A stretch of DNA of 64,000 bases. It comes from Ashinkailepas kermadecensis (taxonomy: Eukaryota; Arthropoda; Thecostraca; Neolepadidae). The position numbers were made by a program, and so were the translations under genes. Shown here in pieces: positions 12,463 to 24,232 of this stretch (its first letter is position 1; each line of letters begins with the position of its first letter). The stretch lies in contig JAOTOM010004737.1 of assembly GCA_034440615.1 (NCBI GenBank), positions 1 through 64,000 of the forward strand, read 5' to 3'. Under the pieces are notes generated by a model. The model had not been told where the DNA came from. It saw only the letters and a list, made by a program, of their open reading frames with translations, and did not search any database.

Positions 12463-12740
12463 AAGGAAGAGGAAAGCCGCATAGGTGCACTTAGAGAAGA
12501 AGGGCTGCAGAGGTAGAGAAAATGTAGGAGGCTGTAGTTGCATCCAGGAACTCTATAACATAGAATGAGGGCTACAAATGCGTACCCAGGTCCTGGAGGA
12601 GGAGTGTGTACTCGGACCATAGTAGAGGTCATAGGCATGCTCAGAGGGGAGATGGCTGTACACTCTCCGTCCTTAATCTCATACCAGAAGCGAGCCCAGA
12701 GGGAATGGGCCAGTGGCGCATCCGGGTATCTCAGAGGAGC

Positions 12741-13084
12741 GACGTGACAGCGTTCTGTGACGCGACATCTCACTGTAACGTGGCAGCTTTCTGTGACGCG
12801 ACATGTCACTGTAACGTGTCAGCCTTCTGTGACGCGACATCTCACTGTAACGTGGCAGCCTTCTGTGACGCGACTTCTCACTGTAACGTGGCAGCCTTCT
12901 GTGACGCGACATGTCACTGTAACGTGGCAGCCTTCTGTGACGCGACATCTCACTGTAACGTGACAGCCTTCTGTGACGCGACATCTCACTGTAACGTGAC
13001 AGCCTTCTGTGACGCGACATCTCACTGTAACGTGACAGCCTTCTGTGACGCGACATCTCACTGTAACGTGACAGCGTTCTGCTA
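12741..13084. repeat. 36-bp minisatellite, about 9.5 copies
   Basis: Units share the core TTCTGTGACGCGACATCTCA and differ at a few positions (ACATCT/ACATGT/ACTTCT and GTGACAG/GTGGCAG/GTGTCAG). The 36-bp length is 12 codons, so frames stay open through the array. The resulting Cys-rich repeat peptide has no initiation context or flanking coding signal, and I do not call it a gene. Confidence 0.95.
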
Positions 13085-13620
13085 CGTGTCGCAGACTGGG
13101 TGCATGAGGCACGAGCTAGCCACGGCAGTAAAGGGCACGTGTGACAGACCAGCAGAACTTCAGCTTCGGTTCAGCGCTTTTCCATACCGTAATGATGTGT
13201 AATGTGACTGAGTGTATCGGTGAATGGCGTGATGACGACCTCATGAATATCACACGTCGTTGAATAATCTAACAATCCATGTGAGCAGCTTCTATTTCCC
13301 TTGGGACCGACACCTCACAACTTTCATACAACCAGGCAAGAGACGAACGGGAGGCTGGAAGTGAGATTATTGCTGATGATGGTGCAAATTCATTGTATCT
13401 CTATCTGGTGAACACCACAAGTCGACTTAACCACTTCATACACATTCTTTTTCGCCACCCCATACAGGAGTCGTTCGCTTTTCACCTTGCTCCTGCCTTG
13501 TTATCTCTTAAACTACTACCTTGCATTCATCTCATGTTCCCCTTCGATACCACTTGACCACTCCCTCGCATTCCCCTCGCGCTCGTCCCCGGCTATCTGG
13601 CCGCCCCTGCCTCGTCACTC
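13085..13620. other. Probable intron sequence, no feature seen
   Basis: This is single-copy sequence leading into the pyrimidine-rich 30-bp array. No motif or splice-bounded exon was identified. Confidence 0.4.
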
Positions 13621-14070
13621 CGCTCACCCACCTGCCGCCGCCTCTCACGCCGCCCACCCACCTGCCGCCGCCTCTCACGCCACCCACCCACCTGCCGCCG
13701 CCTCTCACACCACCCACCCACCTGCCGCCGCCTCTCACGCCGCCCACCCACCTGCCGCCGCCTCTCACACCACCCACCCACCTGCCGCCGCCTCTCACGC
13801 CGCCCACCCACCTGCCGCCGCCTCTCACACCACCCACCCACCTGCCGCCGCCTCTCACACCACCCACCCACCTGCCGCCGCCTCTCACGCCGCCCACCCA
13901 CCTGCCGCCGCCTCTCACACCACCCACCCACCTGCCGCCGCCTCTCACGCCACCCACCCACCTGCCGCCGCCTCTCACGCCGCCCACCCACCTGCCGCCG
14001 CCTCTCACACCACCCACCCACCTGCCGCCGCCTCTCACGCCGCCCACCCACCTGTCGCCGCCTCTCACGC
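13621..14070. repeat. 30-bp pyrimidine-rich minisatellite, 15 copies, next to a splice acceptor
   Basis: Fifteen exact-length units share CCACCCACCTGCCGCCGCCT. They vary only at two transition positions (CGCCG, CGCCA or CACCA between units). The + strand is strongly pyrimidine-rich, and the array stops 16 bp before the AG that opens the PDE3 exon at 14,087. The reading frame used by that exon is open through the whole array as a 10-residue Ala/Thr/Pro/His/Ser repeat, but the other + frames and the - strand are open too. A polypyrimidine intron end is the simpler reading and a coding repeat cannot be excluded. Confidence 0.93.
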
Positions 14071-14086
14071 CGCTCCGTCCGGCCAG

Positions 14087-14350
14087 GTGACGTCGGCGAG
14101 CACGAGCGAGGCCATCATCGCAGAGTCGCACGGCATCGTCACCGACCTGCTGATGGACAGCTCGGCGAGCGCGCTGCCGCCGCACATCGTGGCCGGCCTG
14201 CACGCGCTGGCGCACCTGCTGGAGCCGGCCAGCGCGCCGGGCCGCGGCCGCTCCGGCCTGCCGGCGCTGCTGCGGCTCGACGACGCGCTCAGCTCCAGCA
14301 CCGACGAGATTCCCTTCACGGGCGAGACGGCTGGCAACCTGCAGGCTAAG
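14087..14350 (+). CDS. PDE3-like phosphodiesterase, linker exon (exon A, partial gene)
   Basis: This 264-bp, 88-codon exon is bounded by a 3' site (pyrimidine-rich ...CCGGCCAG) and a 5' site (AAG, then GTGGGT), with both junctions in phase 0. Its translation carries SHGIVTDLLMD...LPPHIVAGLHALAHLLE. This matches, in order and spacing, the AHGLITDLL...LPPNV...LRAVSNLL segment that precedes the catalytic domain in vertebrate PDE3A. That segment belongs to the regulatory linker between the membrane-anchoring N-terminus and the HD-type catalytic domain of an enzyme that hydrolyses cAMP and cGMP. The second half is acidic and serine-rich (LDDALSSSTDE), as in the vertebrate linker. Codon third positions are strongly G/C, unlike the surrounding DNA. 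No catalytic residues are encoded here. The exact 5' boundary is uncertain because the frame stays open upstream into the 30-bp array. Orthology to PDE3 is inferred from memory of the family, not from a database search. Confidence 0.78.
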
Positions 14351-14670
14351 GTGGGTGGAGGCACGTGCAGCACGGGTCAGGTGGCCGCAGGAAGGAGTAG
14401 GGAGATGGCGTACACGGGTGAGGTGGCCACAGGCCAGGGTAGGTGGATAGCGTGCACGGATTTAGGTGGCCGCAGGTCAGGGTAGGTGGAGCCGTTCACG
14501 GGTCCGGTGGCCACAGGCCGGGGTAGGTAGATGGCGTACACGGGTCCGGTGGCCACATGTTAGGGTAGGTGGAGCCTGTGCATGGGTTCGGTGGCCACAT
14601 GTTGGTGTAGGTGGAGCCTGTACATGGGTCACGCGGCCACAGGGCAAGGTAAGTAGATGGCGTACACGGA
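14351..14670. repeat. Decayed array of about 57-62 bp units downstream of exon A
   Basis: Five or six diverged units share GGTGGCCACAGG and GTAGGTGGA/GTAGGTAGA blocks and TACACGGGT. The first unit begins at the exon's own splice donor (GTGGGTGGAGG), so the donor region itself seems to have been amplified. The last unit contains a stronger donor match, AAG then GTAAGT, near 14,650, but a stop near 14,485 lies before it in the exon frame. Confidence 0.75.
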
Positions 14671-14919
14671 AGTCATGCGTTGTCCGAGGAAGGTGAAGAG
14701 GAACCAGTGATCACTAGTGCTGCACCAGGAACCAGATTCATCACCAGTGCTGCAGGAAATGAAAAAACCTGACAACCATTGCTGGAAGTATGTCAGCCTG
14801 CTGACCATTCCCGGAACTGTTCCCGCCTGCCGACCATTCACGCCTCCGGGGAGCCGAAATGTTCACCTCTGGCAGGGCGGATGGATGACCTTAACAGTGA
14901 GCGCCGACGGGTGGTGAGA

Positions 14920-15235
14920 GGCGGGTGTAGTAGGGCGAGCGGTGAAGGTGTCGGAGTAGTAGGTGATGGACTGGCGGGTGCAGTAGGGCGAGCGGTGTAG
15001 GTGTCGCAGTAGTAGGTGGTGGTGTAGTAGGTGGTGGATGGGCGGGTGTAGTAGGGCGAGTGGTGTAGGTGTCGCAGTAATAGGTGTCGGAGTAGTAGGT
15101 GATGGACTGGCGGGTGCAGTAGGGCGAGTGGTGTAGGTGTCGCAGTAATAGGTGGCGGTGTAGTAGGTGGTGGACTGGCGGGCGTAGAAGGGCGAGCGGT
15201 GTAAGTGTCGGAGTATTAGGTGATCGACTGGCGGG
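14920..15235. repeat. Irregular tandem array of GTAGTAGGTG / GTAGGGCGAG blocks
   Basis: Blocks GTGTAGTAGGGCGAG, GGTGTAGGTGTCGCAGTA and ATAGGTG/AGTAGGTG alternate in several orders. A higher-order unit of about 95 bp is repeated roughly three times. This is intronic with respect to the PDE3-like exons. Confidence 0.85.
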
Positions 15236-18177
15236 CTCGGTGTAGTGGATTAGCTGAGTAGTGTGTTGAATAGTAATGTGTCATGGTGTAGTTTACATGT
15301 TCGATAGTATCAATCAAGGGACCAGCTCGGTGCATCGTCAGCATCATTTGGTTCGAATGGTTTCTGTCGGTTTTGGTGGTTTCAAAATTGTTATCTGAGC
15401 GCTGCACCGGCCTTCTGTTTTAAACACTTTCACAGTACTTTAAACCGAAGCTGGATGATGCGGAGAGGGCAGCTGTATAGTTAGGTAGTGTCACCTCATG
15501 CGGGGCTAGAAAAGTCCAATTGTCGTAGTTCTGCAAAGTGTACCACATGGTTGTGAGATGGTGTTGAATACGCATTCCCATGGCAGTTTCCTCACATTTT
15601 CAATCATCGTTGGAACCTTGAATAGATAAGCCGACGGCTGACTGTTGAGCCCCATCGTCGGGTGGACACTAACATCGGGACATGACGAAGCTCCTCCGCT
15701 CCCCCATGTCCCCTGTTTAATGCTCACTGCTAACCACCTTTGAGTGGCCTTGGGTAGCCCTGAGTAACTTTGTGAGACCTCGGGAGCACAGAGTTTGCTC
15801 AGGTACCGGAAGGCTCAAGATGAATGCGGGTGGAAATTACTGCATTCCGTACACATTGCCGGGTGTAGTCGCAATCATTTACCTCGTCACGTCTGTAAAT
15901 ACCAGGCGATTTACAATCGTTGACTATACTTGTTGATGCCCGAGTATGTACATCCAATTTCCAGCGGATAAGTATGGTTATAAAGGCTGCCCCAAGCATC
16001 ATCTATACCATGAATAGAGGAGGAGATGACGCCAAAGACCTGAGCATGATCAACACCTTTCCCTGAACCAAAGAAGAAGCACGAGGAGCACATTTATAGA
16101 TCGCTGGAGGAGACCGGGAGAGGCCGACACGTCTGCTCGCACTCGCACCCGCTCTGGTCGATCGCGTCCAACGGAACCGCGCGTCTCGCGCGGTTTTGGC
16201 GCCGCTCTGCGAACATGTGAACTGGTGCCAGTGCACAGGTTCCGCCCCGCCTGGCAAGCTGCCTGACGGCCCCGTCGTCTGCGTGTCGTGACCAGTACGC
16301 CGTGGCGTGCACCCCCTCCTCGCTGGCTGCCGACCCAAGCGGCGCGACAAGGCCGCCTCTGCCCCGCTCCGCTGCCCCCTACACTGCCGCCGCGCGTGGA
16401 TATTATTGTGATTTGTACATTCAGAGTGTACGTTCAGATTGAAGCTAATTATCTAGGGGTATTTCTTCGGTGACTCTTTCGCGTAGAATCCCCGTGTATT
16501 GTGGATGATATTTGCGACACCGAAACCCACAAGAAACAACGTGATTCAAGTGAAGCCAGACAATTCATGCTTTAAATCGCTAGACAATGATACAATTTTC
16601 AGTATGACCTCACCTGACCTGAAGCGGATTTAGCTATGCCCTGAAAAAAATGAAGATGGGCAGATGCACTCTTGTTCCACTTAGCTTGAACATTCATAGT
16701 CACCAGATCCAATATAGTTGCTCAAATTGCACGTACTGCCATGAATATACGATAATCTAGATGTGCCACCAAGAGAGTGCCCGGGAGCACGACTCCCCAT
16801 AGGAAATATAAAATACACTAGATGAAATCAGAAATTTTTAGATTTTCACCACACATCACTAGATATTTTTGCGAAGAGCGGCATGGGCGATCTCTGTTTC
16901 ATGATATTTTTTTTTGGTCGGGACAACCCCCACCCCCTTATGAAAATTATGGCTGTGACTATCTCACAACTGGTAATTTAAATGAAATAGACAAATGGAT
17001 GCTAAATAATAGCCAGAGGCATTAAAAGTTGGTTATCGGAGGCAGAATAAGGGGCGGGAATGTGGCGAAACTAGGATGTTCTGTAACAAGTGGAAATGTA
17101 GTAAAGCATATGCATTTGGCATCGCACATGTGACACCAAAATTACTCCAAAACCAAGCTAACAATGATCTCACTGAGTCAATCGCAATCGACAATAGTGC
17201 TAACAAACACCGACAACACACACAAGTCCTTGTATTTATCACACATTCAAGATTTCCCAACAGGTCCTCGGGTGTTCCACAACACATCCGTCCACCTATA
17301 TATCCATCTGCCCTACTGCCGTGAGGGTGATACGCTCACTGTTACACTGCTGGCCGAACAGTGGCCTCCGGATACTGGCCGGCATGTTCAGGCCGGCATG
17401 ATACTGGCCGGCATGTTCAGGCAGCTGCGGCTGTCGCGTGTGCTGAGGCGACTTCTCCGTCAGGCTCGACACCGGCCAGGTGGCTGCTGGTGCTGTCAGG
17501 TGTGTCCTCACTTGACACGGAGTGGTTGTGGTGAGGCTTCCGTGTTCCCATGGGCCGTGATATGCATCCTATCAGGAGCCCATACACCATTACCCATCGG
17601 TGTTTGCACGGTGCATTCCTGCGCACCGTGGTCGGCGATCTGGCGGGAAGTCCCAGCTTCCTGGGTCATGCCAATGAGAATGCACCCCAGAACATGTTTC
17701 GCAGCCGGAATGTCCATGCACCAGTTCTCAGCAGAAGCGTTCCTGTTTATGCCGAGGTAGAACGTGGTGTTGTTTTGGGGCCGGACGGTTGGCGGCTCTT
17801 TTAATCCTCATGTAGGCCTTTAACGGGGCAGCGCGCTGTGTCAGGCTCGCTCTGATGTTGACGACCGCTCTGATGCTGCTGAGCTGGTCGGCCTGCTGTA
17901 TTCTTGGAGAACGCTCACTCACTAGCAAATATCTCCAGCCATTATTGTCGGTTTCTATGCACACGCCAGCCCACTGGAATTTACTCTGCTCCACACCGGG
18001 TCATTAAACTGAGTCACGAGTCATTAGACTGACAAGGCCTGAATAAATGTTTTGGTTGGCACTTTATTCGCATATGAACAGCATATTTGGATGCATATAC
18101 GACACAATCACGAAATGTATTGACTGATGAAAATGCGGCCTATACCTGATCCAGGGGTCAGACAGACAAAGAGTGAT
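15236..18177. other. Intron sequence; nothing recognised
   Basis: It includes a 26-bp direct duplication (ACTGGCCGGCATGTTCAGG-type) near 17,374-17,421. An unassigned 198-codon open frame at 17,164-17,760 (+) is overlapped by open frames on the - strand and shows no motif. I do not call it a gene. A GC-rich patch at about 16,100-16,400 has no clear coding signal. Confidence 0.4.
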
Positions 18178-18693
<516 letters not shown>

Positions 18694-19627
18694 TGAGTGT
18701 GTGCCCAAACGTTTTCTGTTCTTTAATCCTCCCCGGCTTACTGGTCAGATACTCACACCCTGTCTCTGATGGTGGGGGGTGCGGTGGGGGTGGGGTGGGG
18801 TGGCGGTGGGGGTCATCATTGTGTACATCCTCTAATCCCCAAATTATGCATCGCATGAAAACGAAATAGGTGCCATCGGAAAGCGCTCGACGAGTAGGGC
18901 CAGGAACCACCTAAAACAGTGACGTCACTATGGGGTTGCATGCTCACGAATGACGTCATGTTTTTGGCTCTAGGGGAGATTTCTTCATTTTGGGGAAGAC
19001 TTTAAAAACAAAACTCAGAAGAGGACGATGAATTCGAGCGTGTTCCCAAAATATTTGCCGATCCAAAATAATATGTGTTTTAAGTTGCAAAGTTTTGACT
19101 TTTTCATTGTTGAATTTTTGTTTCTAATAGCTTGAGCGCATCGAGAAACGATGTTTTAAGTAAACTTAGCCTCATAAAAGTGCCGACTAGCCAGAATGTT
19201 CTATTTTAGCCATAATGGGCAAATATGCAAAACAAATTAGTTATGTAAAACAAAACATAAAATGCTTCTGGTGCATTTTGTTACGTCCCTTAAGATAAGT
19301 AAGCGCTGCAAGTTTCATTCAAATATCTTTCCCGGCTAAAGCGTGACGACTGATTGAGCGTTTTTGGAGGTGACAAGGCATGATAAATTTCGTCGCGCTA
19401 ATGCGCACCGTTTTTTTTTCACCATCCGCGAAAAAACTTGTGGAGGGGGGGGGAACAACACCCCCGCCGAGACGGCGCGGGTTGAGGGGACACCATTTTT
19501 GCTTAGCAAAAGTTGCTTCGTCAGACCACTTCGGCAGGTAGCGTCAATTCGTAACCACTGAACCCCTTTCAACCCACCTGACACGGAACATGTCATGGCC
19601 AGATAGTTGTGATCGTACACTATTGGT
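18694..19627. other. Intron sequence, nothing recognised
   Basis: AT-rich DNA with short G runs (near 18,775-18,815 and 19,443-19,452). No coding or RNA feature was seen. Confidence 0.4.
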
Positions 19628-19628
19628 G

Positions 19629-19738
19629 GTGTTCGAGCGGATATCGATAGTGTTCGAGCAGATATCGATAGTGTTCAAGCACCACCAACGGTGCGCACGC
19701 GACGTCCATGCTCCCAGTGCCACTAGAGGGCGCTGTAC
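19629..19738. promoter_or_regulatory. Candidate regulatory patch: two TATCGATA motifs and a CTCF-type core
   Basis: Two near-identical 21-bp units (GTGTTCGAGCGGATATCGATA and its A variant) place the 8-bp palindrome TATCGATA at 19,642-19,649 and 19,663-19,670. In arthropods this is the DRE bound by DREF near promoters. At 19,720-19,733 the sequence CCACTAGAGGGCGC fits the CTCF core consensus at every position. No TATA box or gene start could be tied to it. It lies inside the PDE3-like intron. The binding roles are inference from motif matches only. Confidence 0.45.
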
Positions 19739-21119
19739 TCGCAATTTGTACAGAGTCGCACGCCAGCCAACGGCCGTCGCGGCCATACTTCATCTTGTCT
19801 CCGGCAAAATTGCTCAATTTTCAGAACCCCAGTCTGCCACTCGGCACGGCGTCAACGAGGCGAGCGATTTCTCCACAGCATTCTTCTTGATAGCTCTGCT
19901 GCGAAGGCATTGCTACATTTGTGCCGCCGTCGGTTGGAGTGGTTCGTGTGGTGCGTTCTGAACGTGGCTTCTTCGACTGCTGTGCAATCGTGGCCAGCGT
20001 TTGGAGAGCTGTACCTTCGACCTATCGCAATTTACAAGGAATATTTCGGTGGCATATTTATGAGTTGGCTGGCTTACGCGACTGAATTAACGGCGATAAA
20101 GTTGCGTGCATCAGTGCTGCGTGCAGGACTCGTGCGTACCGTTCGGTCGGCGAGCTGCGAAGGCGGAGACCCGCGAGCTCGTGAACGACAAGTTGATCAA
20201 GCGCGTCCCCGCCGGGGTGCTCCCCGACATCCCCGCCGGAGTGCTCCCCAACATCCACAGCTGCGGAGAGTTGAGGTTGGCAAATTGCTCAGACCGAAGA
20301 GCGTACGCGAACACCATACGGTGCAGACAAACCACGCGCTTCTCTCACCGTTGATCGGTCTATCTGCCTGGAGCAGGCTATAGCCAGTCGTGCTTCTTCA
20401 CGGGGGAGGGGAGGGGGGGGGTGCCATAGTTCGACCCGTCCGCGGAGCCATAGCTACCGAGGTGGGGGGGGGGCATTGATCCAAGACATGCTACTGGATA
20501 TATAGATGCTACATGTATAGGTACAGCGATGCTACCGAGAATTATCAGGCTTTCAGCCTGATGATGGACAGCGACTTGTAAATCGTGTTATCCCCGACTT
20601 GCACGCTGCAAATCGTATTGCTAATCACTTTGCGTCATGACAAAGGCTTCGTGAAGTGCATGCAGCATGCAGTTGGAACGCACACCATAATCTCCTCGGC
20701 CCCATCCTGATGAATACCCAAATGGCAGCCATGGTTCATCGGCGGGCGGTGGCATGCAAGCACTGCATGGGTCTTCTTCACTTCAAGCATGCACAGCGTT
20801 GGGTCGCTGTCGCACGCATGGAATCCATAATGTCATGCTAACAGTCAACAATCCCCAATTCTGTACAAACACAACCGTTTGGCTCCGTATTCGACGTCAT
20901 GACTCTCCCGCCCAAAGTGTCCCGTCTCATGACTTGCAGATGAACAAGTTATCGTTGGCTTTGTCAAATTTCAGGATAGTTGGCTTCGAGCTCCTCAAAA
21001 TATATTCGAAAGTTTGCGGGTTGCATCAGCCCCTCTGCCGACGAGGGAACAAATCCGATCGAAGAAATTCCTTAGGAAGACCCTTAAAACACAGGGAAAA
21101 ACCGCGGTCGGCTCGCCTG
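19739..21119. other. Intron sequence with one weak coding-like segment
   Basis: Around 20,130-20,290 the + strand gives a GC-rich open stretch (ETRELVNDKLIKRVPAGVLP and onward) containing a 24-bp internal duplication. It has no good donor site after it and no recognised homology. Elsewhere nothing is seen apart from G runs at 20,403-20,420 and 20,463-20,473. A short hairpin lies at about 20,546-20,565 (ATCAGGCT, TTC, AGCCTGAT). Confidence 0.35.
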
Positions 21120-21120
21120 C

Positions 21121-21715
21121 AACATGCAGATGTATCCGTACACCATGTGCCATGTGACATGCGGATGTATCCGTACACCATGTGCCTTGTGACATGCGGA
21201 TGTATCCGTCACCATGTGCCATGTGACATGCAGATGTATCCGTACACCATGTGCCATGTGACATGCAGATGTATCCGTACACCATGTGCCATGTGACATG
21301 CGGATGTTCCGTACACCATGTGCCATGTGACATGCGGATGTATCCGTACACCATGTGCCATGTGACATGCGGATGTATCCGTACCATGTGCCTGTGACAT
21401 GCAGATGTATCCGTACACCATGTGCCATGTGACATGCAGATGTATCCGTAACCATGTGCCATGTGACATGCAGATGTATCCGTACCATGTGCCATGTGAC
21501 ATGCGGATGTATCCGTACACCATGTGCCATGTGACATGCGGATGTATCCGTACACCTGTGCCTTGTGACATGCGGATGTATCCGTACACATGTGCCTTGT
21601 GACACGCAGATGTATCCGTACACCATGTGCCATGTGACATGCGGATGTATCCGTACACCATGTGCCTTGTGACACGCAGATGCATCCGTAAACCATGTGC
21701 CATGTGAATTTCCCC
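21121..21715. repeat. 35-bp minisatellite, about 17 copies
   Basis: Units share GACATGCGGATGTATCCGTA followed by CACCATGTGCCATGT. Single-base and 2-4-base deletions are frequent, and the variants CATGCAGATG and CCTTGTGACACG occur. It is intronic relative to the PDE3-like exons. Open frames on both strands come from the repeat itself. Confidence 0.95.
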
Positions 21716-22386
21716 ATACCGTATGTTGCGGCCGCGGTGGCGACCGACCGTGGCGTGGACAGGCCACGAGCTATATGGATAGGCCCCGAGCTGTGTGAAT
21801 TGTTGGTGACTGGCCGCGGCTTGGGCAGGGCCCCGGGCTGTGTGGGCAGGTCCCGAGCTGTGTGGATCGCCGGATTACGCCGAGATTGGCGGACGCATTG
21901 TGGAATCACCCCCCCCACACACCCACAGAACACCGTTGGCCATCGTCAAGGCCAGGCGTTCCTCGAAAGGTCACCGGATCAAGTTTCTGGGAGCCGGCGA
22001 AAGTGAGAGGGCGCTTCCGGCGCGACTACTTTTGGACATCGCAAGAGGCGGAAACACTTGGACCGGAGATCACCTGCGGGCGTGAACCTCGGCCTTTCAT
22101 TTGCCACCGAGGCGATCGTGCCCCACGTTCTGTGCGATTTCCGGTGCCACCACACACCGTCTATTCTGAAGCAGACCAAGCGATCAATTCGCCCATCACG
22201 AACTGCCCCGCGTCAGCCGAGTACAGTTACCAGGCACGGGGGTAGGCGCTCGGGCGGGCGAGGTGCGTGTGCGTCTGTGCCAACATCACGGTCGGCGAGC
22301 TCAGGCTGCGTTCCGTACGGGCCGTCGACGCGTCGTCGGTGTCAGTGACGGGCTCAGTTCTGACGGCGGCGGCCGGTCTGTTGCAG
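21716..22386. other. Intron sequence leading to exon B
   Basis: This is GC-rich single-copy DNA. A frame upstream of 22,387 is open back to about 22,267, but the TCTGTTGCAG acceptor at 22,377-22,386 and the loss of PDE3 similarity upstream place the exon start at 22,387. Confidence 0.5.
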
Positions 22387-22525
22387 AAGCGGCTGGTGCA
22401 CCCGGCCATGCTCCGCCGCATGTCGTGCTCCATGTGGTCCACCACCACCTCGGCCACGGGCATGCCCACCATCGAGGCCGAGCCGCCCAACCGACGCCGG
22501 GCGGCCAGCTTCCGCAACAACGTCG
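22387..22525 (+). CDS. PDE3-like phosphodiesterase, linker exon (exon B, partial gene)
   Basis: This 139-bp exon has acceptor TCTGTTGCAG and donor GTCG followed by GTAGGT. It starts in phase 0, matching the end of exon A, and leaves one base over. The peptide begins KRLVHPAMLRRMSCS and continues MWSTTTSATGMPTIE, then EPPNRRRAASF. Vertebrate PDE3A has KRL...P..LLRRVSSTW followed by TTTTSATGLPTLE and a basic RR-rich segment at the same place, so the match is specific. RRMS and RRRAAS fit basophilic (PKA/Akt-type) kinase sites, as expected for this phosphorylated linker, though use of these sites is inference. The protein would act on cAMP/cGMP at membranes, but the catalytic exons are not in view. 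GC-rich codon use contrasts with the repeat array that begins about 20 bp after the donor. Confidence 0.85.
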
Positions 22526-22544
22526 GTAGGTCGCCGGCCGCCAC

Positions 22545-24066
22545 AACCATCGGTCACCACAACCATCGGTCACCATAATCATCAGTCACCACAACCATCG
22601 GTCACGATTGTCATCAGTCACCACAACCATCAGACACCACAACCATCAGTCACCACAACCATTAGTCACCACAGACATCAGTCACCACAAACATCAGTCA
22701 CCACAACCATCAGTCACCACAACCATCAGTCACCACAACCATCAGTCACCACAACCATCAGTTACCACAACCATCATTCACCAAAACCATCAGTCACCAC
22801 AACCATCGGTCACCATAGTCATCAGTCACCACAACCATCAGTCACCACAACCATCAGTCACCACAGCCATCAGTCACCACAACCATCAGTCACCACAACC
22901 ATCAGTCACCACAACCATCAGTCACCATAACCATCAGTCACCACAGCCATCAACCAACACAACCATCAGTCACCACAACCATCAGTCACCGCAACCATCA
23001 GCCACCACAACCATCAGCCACCACAGCCATCAGTCACCACAACCATCAGCTACCACAACGATCAGTCACCACAGCCATCAGTCACCACAACCATCAGTCA
23101 CTACAGCCATCAGTCACCACAACCATCAGTCACCACAGCCATCAGTCACCACAGTCATCAGTCACCACAGTCATCAGTCACCACAACCATCAGTCACCAC
23201 AACCATCAGTCACCACAACCATCAGTCACCATAGTCATCAGTCACCACAACCATCGGTCACCATGGTCATCAGTCACCACAAACATCGGTCACCACAACC
23301 ATCAGTCACCACAACCATCAGTCACCATAACCATCAGTCACCACAGCCATCAACCAGCACAACCATCAGTCACCACAACCATCAGCTACCACGATCATCA
23401 GTCACCACAGCCATCAATCACCACAACCATCAGTCACCACAACCATCAGTCACCACAACCATCAGTCACCACAACCATCAGCTACCACGACCATCAGTCA
23501 CCACAGCCATCAATCACCACAACCATCAGTCACTACAGCCATCAGTCACCACAACCATCAGTCACCACAGCCATCAGTCACCACAGTCATCAGTCACCAC
23601 AACCATCAGTCACCACAACCATCAATCACCACAACCATCGGTCACCACAGTCATCAGTCACCACAACCATCAGCTACCACAACCATCAGCTACCACAACC
23701 ATCAGTCACCACAGCCATCAGTCACCACAACCATAGGTCACCACAACCATCAGTCAACACAGCCATCAGTCACCACAACCATCAATCACCACAACCATCA
23801 GTCACCACAGCCATCAGTCACCACACCCATCAGTCACCATAAACATCAGTCACCACAGCCATCAATCACCACAGTCATCAGTCACCGCAACCATCAGCCA
23901 CCACAACCAACAGCTACTACAACCATCAGCCACCATAACTTACCATCAACCACCACATCCATCGGTCACCACAACCATCAGCCAGCACAACCATCAGTCA
24001 CCATAGCCATCAGTCACCACAACCGCCAGTCACCACAGTCATCAGTCACCACAATTATCAGTCACC
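22545..24066. repeat. 15-bp minisatellite (CATCAGTCACCACAA-type), about 100 copies
   Basis: About 1.5 kb of units of the form CATCAGTCACCACAA carry many substitutions (CATCGGTCACC, GCCATCAG, CATCAGCTACC). It starts within about 20 bp of the exon B donor. It ends where a SINE has inserted, and one array unit (TATCAGTCACCTGG) is duplicated on both sides of the SINE. The Thr/Ser/His/Gln open frames are not genes. Confidence 0.97.
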
Positions 24067-24069
24067 TGG

Positions 24070-24232
24070 GGGACGAGTGGTCTAGGGGTAAGATGCTCGT
24101 CTCACAATCGAAAGATTGTGGGTTAGAATCTCACCTGTCGCTACTCTTCGCCCGCGACCAATCGGCGTGAGAGATTGGCGACGCTATATGACTCAACGGT
24201 CGACGTGTCGTAAAACCAATAACCAACCAACC
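24070..24232 (+). mobile_element. tRNA-Val-like SINE, full length, with 14-bp target duplication
   Basis: This 163-bp element is flanked by TATCAGTCACCTGG at 24,056-24,069 and 24,233-24,246. The head holds a Pol III A box (TGGTCTAGGGGTAAGATGC) and a B-box region (GGGTTAGAATCTC, one change from the usual GGTTCGAATC). The T-arm pairs GTGGG with CTCAC, and the anticodon loop has CTCACAA as in tRNA-Val(CAC). The body ends with GTCGACGTGTCGTAAAACCA and a short ACCAACCAACC tail. It encodes no protein and would depend on a LINE for movement. Two other copies lie at 33,239 and 48,327. Confidence 0.88.

Noticed and set aside
11383..12809. Long open frames (up to 450 codons) across the TG/CA array
   Set aside because: They consist of Thr/His/Pro or Cys/Val repeats present in every frame and on both strands, the expected result of a simple repeat lacking stop codons.
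12606..13202. Cys-rich 12-residue repeat protein over the 36-bp array
   Set aside because: Other frames and the - strand are equally open, and neither a start context, signal peptide nor splice sites support it.
13532..14215. Gly/Arg/Trp repeat protein on the - strand
   Set aside because: It is the antisense of the 30-bp array and PDE3 exon; the + strand has family-specific similarity and splice sites.
17164..17760. 198-codon + strand gene
   Set aside because: Three - strand frames overlap it, composition is unremarkable, no motif is present, and an internal duplication partly explains its openness.
20995..21933. 312-codon His/Ala/Thr-rich frame on the - strand
   Set aside because: It is produced by the 35-bp array; frames shift at many indels between units, and no domain is present.
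24070..24150. A functional tRNA-Val gene
   Set aside because: The anticodon stem has mismatches, the B box is altered in this copy, and the sequence continues into a SINE body with tail and target duplication.
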